Source: Cyathus striatus (lineage: Eukaryota > Basidiomycota > Agaricomycetes > Agaricales > Nidulariaceae). From it: a stretch of 64,000 nt of DNA. A program made the position numbers and the translations under genes. A model generated the notes under the pieces. The model was not told the DNA's origin. It worked only from the letters and a program-made list of their open reading frames with translations, and ran no database searches. The stretch spans positions 2,232,001 through 2,296,000 of the forward strand of contig JAOVFP010000014.1 in NCBI GenBank assembly GCA_025738555.1, read 5' to 3'. Numbering within the stretch: the first letter of the stretch is position 1; each line of letters starts with the position of its first letter. Positions 12,244-23,913 of this stretch are shown piece by piece.

Positions 12244-13370
12244 ATGCTCACATGTCCTTTGCGATCTCCAGAGCTCGAGCCACTTTCTCAAACTCCTAGG
12301 ATCTCTGGCAATGAAACGTAGCTGAGTTCCGGTGTGGGGCAGATGGTGTATACTTGCGATGACCGGCGATACATCTGCAAGTAACGAAAGGGAAGTATGG
12401 TGGATTGATGGTGATCGGATGGTAGCGATATAATAGGTGAAGGAGGGTTGAGGGATAGCACCCTGTATGCTAGGAATCATCATCAATTAGTAGCGTTGAG
12501 ATGGCCACCGATGCAGTCGGACAGGAGATGCAGGAGGTGTGACTCTGAGAGAGCAGCAGCCTGCAGGCGAACGGGATCTTCTAGGGGAACGACCTCGTAT
12601 TCATCATGACCCACTGCTACGAGCCTGCTTTATCCACGCCCTCCTCATCTCTAATGTGCTCTTCACCTGTCACAACTCCGCGTTCACCTCGTCCCCCACA
12701 TCCTTGTCATGCCCGGGTTGCCCCGACTCAGTGACGTGTCTTCCCCCACACTGACATCTTCCAGCACCATGATCTCGAAAGCAGCGGCCTTTTCATCATT
12801 CTCGACCATAAATCCTCATTACGAATGAACAACCTCTTTGCTCCTTCTCCTGATCCCGTAGACTTCCTCGAGCAACGAATGAGCTGTCGCAGGTTTCGTG
12901 TGGGAGAGAGACCACAATGCCTAAGGAGCTAGAAGAGTTACAGGAAGGTGGGGTGATGAAAAACCATTCCTTCTTCTTGAGACGCCAGATTACGTATAGT
13001 AGCGAGACGTGGCTGAGGCAAATGGTCGTCGAGTACAGTTTCAACGGCCACCGAACACAAAACCGTGACGAGAGAGAAGGATGGTGGGACATAAGAAATG
13101 ACTCCTTCTCGAGCAGTGAGACGTGGTTGAGGGATGAGGTCGTCGAGTATCATTGCAACAGCCGACGTCATGCGAACCGGTGATTGAAAGAAAGTCGGCT
13201 GGATGGCGAACGTGATAACGCACAGCGACAGCTGCTAGATGAGGAACGGCGTTCGTATCATCTATCACGCTATACTTCATCTTCATAACCTTGTCCCCCA
13301 CGTCTGCCTCGTCCACTACGTATCCTCCATCCCGTTTTCCTCCACAACTATGGCAAACATCTCATCGTGA
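12244..13370. repeat. downstream module of the duplicated unit, with internal tandem repeats
   Basis: From GCGATCTCCAGAGCTCGAGC the sequence is shared with 63,490 onward; parts recur at 25,975-26,600, 49,830-50,290 and 51,430-52,300. Within it, 12,955-13,165 has two copies of a roughly 115-bp repeat built around GAGACGTGG.TGAGG and GTCGTCGAGTA. Read on the minus strand, each repeat encodes a similar peptide (VLDDHLPQPRLAT; ILDDLIPQPRLTA). No complete gene can be assembled. The plus-strand frame at 12,917-13,183 is a by-product of the repeat. Confidence 0.6.
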
Positions 13371-15548
13371 TCCTCAGCAGCACAGAACGTCCTGGCCTGA
13401 CCTGGCATAAGGAGGGAAACAACTCCTAAAAGCTTTCTGACTGTGGACGCGACGTAAACAGCTGTGGGATGTTAGAGGCAGGTCCGCAGATGGGGGTGGG
13501 TAACAGAAGTATCTATTACTATTATAATGTAAGTTGACGAAAATGCTCGAAGGGAAAGGGCGCGTACCATCACCGCCTGTCCCGGCGCAGTCATTGACGA
13601 GGCTCTCAGGAGGACGCACCACGTGGTGCCAAGAGACGTTTACGATGTGCAAGTTCTCCTCAGTAACAGTGATTGAGAGTATAGGCTTGGTCGACCTATA
13701 ACCAACATTCTCACTGCAGCTGGGCTGAGACGATAAACGACCCCATTGACCAACAATGCTTACCATACGGTGGCATACTCTATCCTTATCTGAGCCCTAT
13801 GATCAACAGCACGGCTGCTGTTCGTGAGATATGAAAAGAATCTGAACATACTAGGTATCAGTTACTGTGATGTGGAAAGGTGTCGATGAAGATATCTTAC
13901 GTTGATTGATGTAGGTGAGACAGAATTAGATGACGATGGAATATGGTTAGAGCGCGTTTGTTGAAACGATGATAAGGGATAGAATAGAGTAGGAGACAGC
14001 GACGATGTGGACGACGAGCAGAGGATGGATGGCAGTTACGGAAAGCGAACAGAGCGAGACGAACAGCGGCAAGCGTGAGAATCGGAACGGAAACACGCCC
14101 ACGGGTACATACGGTTAGGCGTTTATCTTATCAACTTCAAAAGCGAGTCCACAACTGGCCCACAACTGCATGCAAGGGTCCCTATCTCAGCAAATATAAA
14201 ATCAATGATACGTATGTAGTTGTATTTTAATCGATCCCACTATGAGATTAAACCGCATGACATACATCCTTACACCATGCCTTCGCAGCTAGACAACACC
14301 TTATCAAGTTCATCCTAGCCAATTAGTCGGCTCTTTTGATCGAATCACATTCACAGCATTGTCACTAGCAGGATCTTTCATAACAGCTCGAAGGTCAGAA
14401 CGGACATAGTGCGCGATAGTGTGAAATCAACATTCCTACATCACAAATGATACTTATAAGGTGAGTAACGTACCCAAACTATTTCATCTTAGGTTTATCA
14501 ATTACGTAGGTTTGCTTCCTTACATATCCCAGTGACTGGAAGATTATTTAAAACATCGATTCTGTCAGCCGACGGGCCACAATCTAATTCGAGAATCTTT
14601 GATTTGAAGAATTGAGCGCAGAACGTCAAGAGGGCAGTGATTATAGCAGCAGTACTAGTCTAACTAAAATACAAAACCTGAGGCCTGCTGTGAGCTGCTC
14701 GTTTATTTTATCAAATGAGTCCACGACTGTCCACGACAAGTCCACCTCTCTCAGATGCCCATCCTAGTGTACATTCGAGGATATGGTACTACTGCACCCT
14801 ACCTTTCATCGTTTCTTTTGCGGACATATCATCGAACAGAGTACGTATAGCCCATCCTTAGTATGCATGATTGAAGTTCTATCCTCCGGCAGTCACCGCG
14901 TTTGCCATCTAAACCTTATCTAAGCTGCGTTAGAAAGTATCCTCAAGTACTTATTAGTTTATCTCCCCAGCCAGTTGGCTCTCCGCCACCTGCACATCCC
15001 TCTGAATCTGATAAGCACCGCATGAGTATTGGGTAGTAGATGCTTGTCAAGATCGATAGTTCTACTCGTGTCGTAACATCAGGAAGAACCATAAAAGACA
15101 TCGTGTGCGATCACGGTGAACCATGTGAGACGTCTAAGTTTTCATATCTACTACATCTTAGAAATGAGAGTGCGATTATGTATCCACACCTATTTCAATT
15201 ACTACTGACAGGTTGAAAGGGTAGAATGCCGTTGTACATAATAAATTGATATTGAGCCACATTTCTGTCCAACGACTGTCTTCCCGTTGTGCAAGCTCAA
15301 ACCAGTAGCTTACGTGCACATTTCTGGTTGCGCTGGGAGACGATATGTATTTATGTGGAGCTTCTGTTCATTGATCAATACAATGAATCATAACCACATG
15401 CACAAGCATGTACATTGCTTTTCAGAAATAGCTGTCTAATTATACACTTAACTAAGGTGCATTATCAATCCACCGTGATGTGCCACAGAACTGCCTCGTG
15501 CCATTCTCTTCATTTGATGTGCATGTAATTTATGAGCGTCCCGATCCC
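13371..15548. repeat. upstream module of membrane-protein unit 1, no gene seen
   Basis: Long noncoding stretch before copy 1. Blocks recur upstream of the other copies: the CTCGAAGG...CACGCACCATCGC block (also 17,340, 46,400, 52,590), CTCAGTA.CAGTGA.TGAG (also 46,555, 52,755), the GAACAGCG.C.AGCGTGA block (also 19,387, 46,925, 62,310), and the ACGATATTTATTTATG-like block just before the promoter (also 19,975, 48,075). I see no open frame with coding character from 13,800 to 15,600. Confidence 0.65.
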
Positions 15549-15555
15549 TATAATA
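15549..15555 (+). promoter_or_regulatory. TATA-like box, copy 1
   Basis: TATAATA sits 54 nt before the ATG at 15,609. The same position in copies 2 and 3 holds TATAAAA, 56 nt before their ATGs, within a conserved CTATAA.ACGAG.CA context. Confidence 0.55.
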
Positions 15556-15608
15556 CGAGGCACAAGCCCATCACACTTACGAGTTCCACTTAAAGCTGCC
15601 CCATAACT

Positions 15609-16978
15609 ATGGGTCAGATTTCTCTCGCAAAAGCATATCTTATCTCTACATACTTCGAGGTAAGATTTCCCTCTATGAAATGCTCAGTTTGACATTAACT
15701 CCTTGACTTTAGGCACTAGTATATGGTAAGAATTTAGTACTGGTTGCAGTATAACATTTTGAAGACATTAACCATCAATGCAGGTCTCTTTTTAAGCATC
15801 TTTGGAGTGACACTGTACTTGTACTTCAATAATCCCACCTATAAAAATCGAAGACAGGACAATCATGCGTCGGTAATTATATTTATATATTTCAGTCAAA
15901 ACAATTTAATGACGAATACTTTGAAGGTCATGATTGGCATTTCCACCCTTATGTTTTTTATAGCCACATTTCACCTCAGTATAAATTGCTACCGCGTTCT
16001 CCAAGGCTTCATTGATAAAGGTCTCACTCCCTCTGAAATAAATGAATATATTGGCAATCCGCATGCTTGGCACTATATTATAAAGGACATCCTTATTGGG
16101 ATTCAACAAGATCTTGGTAGTGCTGCAGCGGTGAGGTTCCTATTTACATGTCTCTATAGTGATGTTAAAACATCTGTTAGGTATATCGTACATGGGTGCT
16201 ATGGAGCTACAACTGGAAGATCGTTGCTTTTCCGATTGTATTACTTGCATTTAATATCAGTAAGTTTTCTCGCCAGTTACCGATGCCCTAATAACCTCAT
16301 ACTTTCATTCGTGAATAGTTGTTAGCTTCCTCATTTCTGCAGCAATGTCTACAAAGGCTTCGATATTCAATGGCATTGTGTTTGATAGGTTGGTCCAGAC
16401 ATACAACTCAATTGCCTTCGCTTTAAGTGTTATCACTGTTGGACTCATGAGCTACCGCATCTGGATTACACACCGCAAAGTTGCACATTCTCTTGTTGGC
16501 GGAGGAAAATTACTCTCCATTATGTGGTTCTTTATAGAGTCTGCTGCTCTACAGATAATAACGGAATTTGTACTTTTTATTTCCACCTGCACCGGATTTG
16601 TCAACTCTCAATTTATTGTACTTGAATTGATTACACCATTAGTTGTAAGTTTTCAGTTTATGATCTCTGTGCATTTCAAATGCTCATTAACTTGGATATA
16701 TGATGCAGGGTATCACATTCAACTCAATCACTGTTCGTATAAAACTCCAGTCACTCAAAGAGGCAGGAATACAGACGCAGGATGCAAACAGTCCAGTTCA
16801 AACTATTGGAAGTATTCCACTGCGTCACATTAAAATAAACATTACCGAAGAGGTTGAGAATGATACAGAATATTCAAAAAGAACACCTGGACGTTCTGTA
16901 CTCGATAGGAAGTTTCGAGAGGGTGCAATGCTACGTCCAGAAACTATTAGTTATGATTTGGATCAGGGTGAAGCATAG
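15609..16978 (+). CDS. putative seven-helix membrane protein, copy 1 (intact)
   Basis: Seven exons read in frame with GT...AG introns: 15,609-15,659; 15,713-15,725; 15,784-15,872; 15,927-16,130; 16,181-16,259; 16,319-16,644; 16,709-16,978. The product is 343 residues starting MGQISLAKAYLISTYFEALV. Hydrophobic segments fall at about 18-38, 52-76, 108-127, 133-154, 174-195, 211-236 and 243-263. A charged C-terminal tail of about 80 residues follows. Conserved between copies are YRTWVLWSYNWKI, SVITVGLMSYRIWITH, IESAALQI and PLVGITFN. It resembles a large uncharacterised family of basidiomycete integral membrane proteins; I do not know a function or a name, and a receptor-like role would be a guess. 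A 13-nt exon 2 is unusually short but is conserved in all copies. The start ATG is conserved too. Confidence 0.85.
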
Positions 16979-18900
16979 TCGAGGTGCAGCTAATGAAGTA
17001 TAGTATAGGCAGTCTGTTTTGTGTACTGGGAGTTGGTATGTCCTAGAGGCTGATTCCTTGTATATTGTGAAAGTGGGGTTTTGGAGGATAAGAAGACGTA
17101 CAGTCAGTGTAATAAACAACGATGAAGCCCCCACGGCAGATGACTGGTAAGTGGCTGCCTGAAATATGTAGAATGTGTCAATGTAATATCTGTATATCTC
17201 TGCGATACATAGGACGGGACGCAAAGGCTAGGATAGTGGAGGTGGCGTAGGAGCGGATAGTGAACTGGCGATAAGGTATGAGTGTTTAGGGGAGTAGCAG
17301 TATCTATCAATTATAATGTAAGTTTATGTAAATGTTCGAAGGCAAATGGCACGCACCATCGCACCGCTTACGTTCGTAGTGGCGTAGTCATGACGACACT
17401 CTCGGGTCTTGTACTTACACCTGAAATAAAGTGCTGACAAGGTGCGCGAGTAACCGAGAACTTAAGTTCACACAAGTTTTGGACTGGGGAAAATATGGGG
17501 AATAAATCCACTAACATCAGGAAAAACGCAATGTCCAAATTCGACATAATGTTGGTATAATTAGTCTGAATTGAACATAATTAAGAAGACTGGTCCAAAT
17601 AGCGCGAATTCGGAGTATTTGTATAATTACTTATAATTCGGAGTTGAACCGTTTTAGTTCGGCATAATTCTGACAACGTGAGCGATTAGTGAGAAGCAAA
17701 TTCAGCCCAGGTTCGCAGCAATTACAATCCATTCAACATGCCCGAAAATGCTCACAAGTATAAGAATGCAAGCAAATAGTATATATTAAAAATAAAAATA
17801 ATACAAAGGGTGTAGTATAAGGACAGTTAGGATAACACAATATATATCGTAGACACGAAGTCATACTCAACACAATATGGCACCCACAGCTCAATCACTT
17901 ACAGCCTAGTAATTGGTTACATATCATTTCTACATGCTGTATAAGATTGATGTTGGAATAAGGAAAGGCTACATTCGAACTTGCCTAGAAATGTATGCAG
18001 TGCGTCGACCTAGAGTCTATACATATCCTAATCCTATGAGAATAGAGCATTAGCACGTAGTTTAAATGAGATTAATAACATACATGTATTCCCAGCTAAG
18101 CACGTTGGTGTTGAATGTTATGACTGGAGTCTAAGCAGGTAATGAGTATTGCGGATACATCGAGGAACAGTTATGATGTTGAGATATAAAATATGAGTTC
18201 AAATGAGAGCAGGAAAAAGAGGAAGCACGGTAGACTGAACGATTGATGAGAGAGGGAGCAGGGATGAAGAAGGGGGGCATGATGGTGGTACGATGAAGAA
18301 AAATTTCGTTGGCAACAGTTCTGAACCCTGTCTTCATCATGCATGTGATTGGACAACGAAGGTAAACAAGGATACGTGAGCCAATAGGCGAGAGCTAGAT
18401 TGTGTAAGTCCGTGCTAGATTAGTTCTAGAATCTCGACAGACTCAGTACTCAGTAAGTACTTGTTCGAGACCAACTTAGTAATGTCGCAATACTAACCAG
18501 ACAACTGGTTCAGCGCTCAGCGTTCAGCACTGTTGTAGGCCTTTCAACTTAAGTGAGCACTGCTTCTCACACCATGGTGAGTGCAGTGGTCACTACATTC
18601 AATTAAAGCTGAATCACACGAGTTCCAGAAGTAATTTATCATATTTAGTCCGTAGTGGTATCAGCAGTGCTTAATGTTGGTATATTCATGTCTAACTGAA
18701 CACATCACCCAAGGATATGAGTATAAATTATACCTAAGCGAAACATCGTGTGAAGAACAATGTATAAAAATGCGAAGTTAGGTACGATGATGTATCATTG
18801 ATTCCACTTAGGGATAATTAGAAGAATTGAGAAGAATTGAGCTCACTGATACACAATTTGGAATGTGCGTTTTTCCTGATGTCAAGGTATCTACACAATT
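16979..18900. other. intergenic, no supported gene
   Basis: 17,140-17,400 is a unit module; its mirror image appears at 43,118-43,260. From 17,400 to 18,900 the sequence is mixed and AT-leaning with no coding character. Frames on the minus strand at 18,131-18,356 are short and unsupported. Confidence 0.5.
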
Positions 18901-20176
18901 TATGTATCTAGAATATTCTACAGTGTTCTCGCATAACGGTGTTCTTGGGGATCTCGAAGATGTGAGAACACACTTGATTGATCTGGTACTTCAAGATTGT
19001 ACCGTCTCAACATCGGGAGGATGCACAAGAACATTCTAACGTTTATCCATGTGGTGTAAAGAAACATTTTCAACACATAATTTGTCCTTAGTGGCAGTGA
19101 ATGAGGATATGAGCTGGGGTTCGACCTATTAACGACATCCTCACTACAGCTGGGTTGAGACGATTAACAACCATATTGAATAAGACCGTTGCATACTATA
19201 TGCTCGCTCTATCCCTATTTAAGCTCTCAGCTTAATGACTCCATTGCTACCAACCAGCTGTGAGCAGAACCAACTTAGGCAAGATACTGATGAAGATACC
19301 GAAGATACCTTACGGGAGACTGCGATGGTGTTGACAACGATGCAGCAGAGGATGGCAATCACGGAAGCAAACAGAGCGCGACGAACAGCGACGAGCGTGA
19401 TAAACCCGGAAGGGACGGAACAAATATTGGACTAAATAGTAGCGCCTAGTAGCGCGCATTGGGCGTTTACTTATCTTATCAACTTCAAGCCCTTTAATCG
19501 AGTACCTCTATGTACTCGGATCGATTAAATAAACTATGCACGCCCTTTCCCATTGAATACTAATCGACAATAGGATATACTAGTCCTTTCGTCGATCTTC
19601 CAAGTTCTCATGGATATAACTAATAATGTTTCCTCGCGATCGATCCCACTAATAATAACATCGTATCGTAATGTATACTATAATCCACGAAGGAATTGAT
19701 GGAACGTGTGACTAGAACACAGTAGTATATAAAAATGGAAACATAATAGATATCAGTAACAATGGTGCGGAAAGGAATGGCAATGAAGTAGCTCCCATTA
19801 ATAAAGATAGATGAGGACATGGCATGGCAGCAGTCGAACAGGGGCATGGTTCCGTCCGCAGCTGTGAACCTAATTCAATGAATCGACAAACCACTCTCGA
19901 GTTTCATATACTGTACAACTAGTGAACCAGTAACTTGCCCTCACATAAATTCTTTTTCTGGTTGCCCTGGGAAACGATATTTATTCATGTAGAGGCTTTG
20001 TTCATCGATCTATATACAATAATCATGGATGCTTGCGCAGCGATTTATATCAACCAACCAACCAAATCGACAACCATTGCTTTCAAAAATGTCTGTCCAA
20101 TTATACACTGTGCCCCAAAACGGCATGGTACCATTCCCTTGATTTGATACTTGATTTATATGAGTGTTTTAATCTC
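18901..20176. repeat. upstream module of membrane-protein unit 2
   Basis: This stretch matches 46,480-48,240 in the same order: GGATGCACAAGAACATTCTAACG, the TTACGGGAGACTGCGA block, AGCGCGCATTGGGCGTTTAC, GAGTACCTCTATGTACTCGG and CATAAATTCTTTTTCTGGTTG. It lacks the solo LTR found at 47,119-47,674. At 19,570-19,585 it therefore shows the empty target (GGATATACTAGTCC). No gene is seen. Confidence 0.75.
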
Positions 20177-20183
20177 TATAAAA
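20177..20183 (+). promoter_or_regulatory. TATA box, copy 2
   Basis: TATAAAA lies 56 nt before the ATG at 20,239, at the same place as in copy 3. It now drives only a pseudogene. Confidence 0.55.
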
Positions 20184-22270
20184 CGAGGCATACCCCCCTT
20201 TTGTCCCTTCCTGAAATCATTGAAGCTGCCCCCAAACTATGCGTCATATTTCCGACGAAAAAGCATTCCTTGTATCTGCCTACCTTGAGGTAAGTCCAGC
20301 CCTCATGAGATTCACAAGAGTGAAACATTAACTCTTCGAATTTAGGGATTGGTATATGATAAGTTCAATACAGGCTGGTGGGATCATAAGATTCTAAAGT
20401 CCACATTAACCCGTAACGCAGGTCTCTTCCTGTGCCTCTTCGTAGTGACGCTGTACTTATACTTCAATCCTGCTTATAACAATGGAAGACGGGAAAATCA
20501 TACATCGGTAATTTTATTTCTATATCTAAATTAAAGTGATTTAATAACGAATATTTTGAAGGTCATGATAAGCATTTCTGCTGTTATGTTTTTTATCGCC
20601 ACATTTCACCTTGCTATTGATTGTTACCGCCTTCTCCGAGCCTTCGTTGATATACGTCTCGATCCGTCTGGACCAATTGCATATCTTGAAGATGGAAAGG
20701 CTTGGCATTTAAGAATTAAATCCTTTCTTTTTGGAACTCAACAAACTCTTGGTAGTGCTGCGGCGGTGAGTTTCCTGTTTGCATGCCTTTGTAGTGATGT
20801 TTTGAACAAACTGTTAGATATATCGTACATGGGTACTATGGAGCTACAACTGGAAGATCGTTGTTTTACCTATTCTATTACTTATCACTAATATAAGTAT
20901 GCTTTTCTCGCCAGCTGACTATATTCTAAAAAGCTCATGCTCATTTGTGTATAGTTGCTGGCCTCCTCTATTCTGCGGCATATATGGTTCAAAACTTGTA
21001 TTTAAGTTCCATTGTACTTCAGGGGTTGGCCTGGACATACGACTCAATTAGCTTCGCTTTGAGTGTTATCACTGTCGGACTCATGAGCTACCGAATCTGG
21101 ATTACACACAGATATGTGGCCAACTATCATGTTGGCGAAGGTCGACTACTATCCAGTCTTCATATATTGTGTATACTGATAATACTTTTATTTATGTTCA
21201 TTTTAGCGTGCTTTATGGGGTACTTGTAAGCCCAAAAGCGCAGTCAACGTGACCGAAAGCTTAGACAATGACCACGAGGACACAAGTACTTACCAGCCAA
21301 CAACAGTCGATATGAACACCTACAACGCCATTGACAACACTCATATGGACATAGATGAGGATGAGGATGTGGGGTGGTGTATGGACGAGGACTTCGATGC
21401 CAGTAACGGTGATAACGCTGATGCTGAGCTTGCGGTAAATGAAGAGGATAACAAAGAGGATGATGAAGAGGATAATGAAATAGAAAGTAGAAGGGTACAG
21501 GTGCTTCGAAAATCCAAGGTACGCATGCATCATTTGGAACTATACTACACATATCCACTAACATTTTCATCTAGAGTCGTGCTGATGCACGTCGTGCAGA
21601 AGTACCCACTTGGGACAGTACTCCTCTGAAACCCCGTTGTACGAAGAGTTCAGTGAGTCTTATCATGTATAGTCAACGGTTTATATTTCAATCTCATTCT
21701 CTGTTGTTTCGTTTAGATTTCAAATAAACGTACTAAGGCTAGTAAGCGGCACCGTGACTCTGTGGTTGGAGATGATACTGTGTTTCATGCGACACACACC
21801 CGCCAACGTAACAAGGGGTGGCATGAAAGTGCACATTACGTGCCGCCCTTTCCTGGTCGAGTATATTTAAAGCTAATGGATCAGCCTACTATTCTTCAGA
21901 CAACGATTAGATTGTCGATTCAGGAGGTTGTCGGTGATACACTCTTCAAGAATGCGTTTCCCAGCTTGGATGATAGCTACAAACCCTTCCGTAAAGTTCT
22001 CCGTGCCACTGCTCTACAACTGAAGTACTCCCATCTCGCTCATCGTTTTACGAAGGACCCTGATTTCTATGGAAAGTCTAACGACCACGCTCAAACGCAT
22101 CAATTATAATTGAGCTCCGGTGTCCGGCACCGCGGCTTCTCGGTTAGATATTACACTCTTCGTTTCAGAATTTCACTTAAGCGAGATTGAGCGCTTACTA
22201 ACTGAAGCGTGGTCGTCCGGTACGGCGGTAACTATGTGTGCTCAAGCAATTATTTAGTTCTTTACAGTAA

Positions 22271-22891
22271 TGTAGAGCAGGCAAATTGCCTGCGCTGCGA
22301 ATCGCAAATTATTCGATATCTCAAGACGTTCAAGACTGTATCACGTAATCGGCTAGGTCATGTTCGCGCGACGCATCCATGTGTTCCACTCACGGCGTTC
22401 TCCACCTAATCCCTCCTCCCCGCTCACATGTTTCAATCTTTCCTGAAATTATACCTCTTCGCTCACCATCCTACAATTTTTCTATTCGCTAGTAATATTT
22501 TAATCTATTCTTTTTATATTATTCTCCATTCCTTTGTCAGATGTATACAGCTTTACTACTTTTAGATTTATTTGTTTTTCCTGTATTTAAACCCCTGTAG
22601 ATACTCTACAGACGATCTACACAAGTTTTACATCATCTTCCACCGTAATTCTAAGTTAATACGTCGTCTCAATACTTTCACTGTCAACTTACTTGACATT
22701 ATGCTCCCTTCATCTTTATTTCATGCTGGGACTTTGTTTTGGAGTTCGTTCTCTCTCGTTACGTTGCAAATTGTTATTTTCTATTCTAACTTCATTCCTC
22801 TCACCTTAGGACAACTCCATCGAACAGACATCTCAACCACTCGCAATATTTGCCTTTGTTAGGTACACCCAAGCGACAATTCACCTCTTCA
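22271..22891 (+). mobile_element. solo LTR, 621 bp, nested in the TIR element
   Basis: Starts TGTAGAGCAGGCAAATTGCC and ends CACCTCTTCA. The 4-bp duplication GTAA lies at 22,267-22,270 and 22,892-22,895. It is related to 47,119-47,674, sharing TGTAGAGCAGGC, the GCAGGC/GCCTGC hairpin, the TCACGTAATC.GCTA block and a similar 3' end. No coding sequence. Confidence 0.75.
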
Positions 22892-22895
22892 GTAA

Positions 22896-23913
22896 ATAGA
22901 ATAATATACCTATAAGTATATGCTTGGATATAGGTATTTATGCGATAGATGAGCCGAGATGTAAGCGAGAGAGGTGTCACTGTCACTGTATATCCATGTG
23001 TAGACCTGCACATTTTTATAGGGAGTTATTTTATAGGGTTTTGCATTAGAAACTGCAGTACTGATTTATCTTTTTTTTTGTTGTATTTTCTATAAACACA
23101 GAGTGATAGTGTCACGCTATTTGACTGCTCGAGACTAATAAGAAATTGTCAAAGTTATCCGCCATTACTACTGTGAACTTGAAACCCTAGAGTAGGTAAT
23201 CAAAGTACTAAAGGTATACCTTGATAAGTATACCTTATAATACGAAAACATACTTTAGCGTTGAAAACAAGCTGAGGTGTACAGACTATGGTACGGTACA
23301 CTTATTATAAAAGTACTGTACATCATGAGTCTGGGAGTCCGCTACTTTTAGAGTCAGATCAGAGTATGAAAATGATAAGTTATAAAATAATTACCTGGAT
23401 GCCAATCGTGTATATATGTCAAAGGTGGCTTACTGAAGTGAATTTGTAGTCAAATCAGATGCGCAAAAGTGATTGTATGCTCCCTCATCTTCAACAAATG
23501 TAGGGGCAGTTCTATCAGTGTGAATTTGGGAAAGTTTCCAATCCTTGTGCTCACAAGCAAGCTCCTGCACTGCTTTGTAATATCTCACATTGAATTCTTG
23601 TCACTTGGCGGATGAATCTGCTGTGGATGATTATCAAATCAACATAACACAAACTGCGTTGGGTCAGGCAAAAATTCATTATTAACACCTCCCATGTACA
23701 TTGTAATATGAGCCATCCTCTGCTTGTATCGACGTAAATTATTTGAACTCGAGACAAGCTGAAGGACTTGTAACAAGTATTCAGTTCACTTAATATGAGT
23801 GCTGCCTGGTATTGCTTACATCGTTGGTTCATCTTATAGTCCAAAAATACTTATATCGGAGCTAGTACAGTATAGGTATATTATTCTATTTTACCATAAT
23901 GAATTAAATAATT
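22896..23913. other. interior of the TIR element, no gene
   Basis: AT-rich noncoding DNA between the solo LTR and the right arm. The longest open frame (23,551-23,844, -) has no recognisable character. Confidence 0.5.

Noticed and set aside
19620..19847. Conserved minus-strand frame shared with 47,720-47,959
   Set aside because: Both lie in a recently duplicated noncoding block, so shared openness follows from recent copying; there is no domain and no support beyond that.
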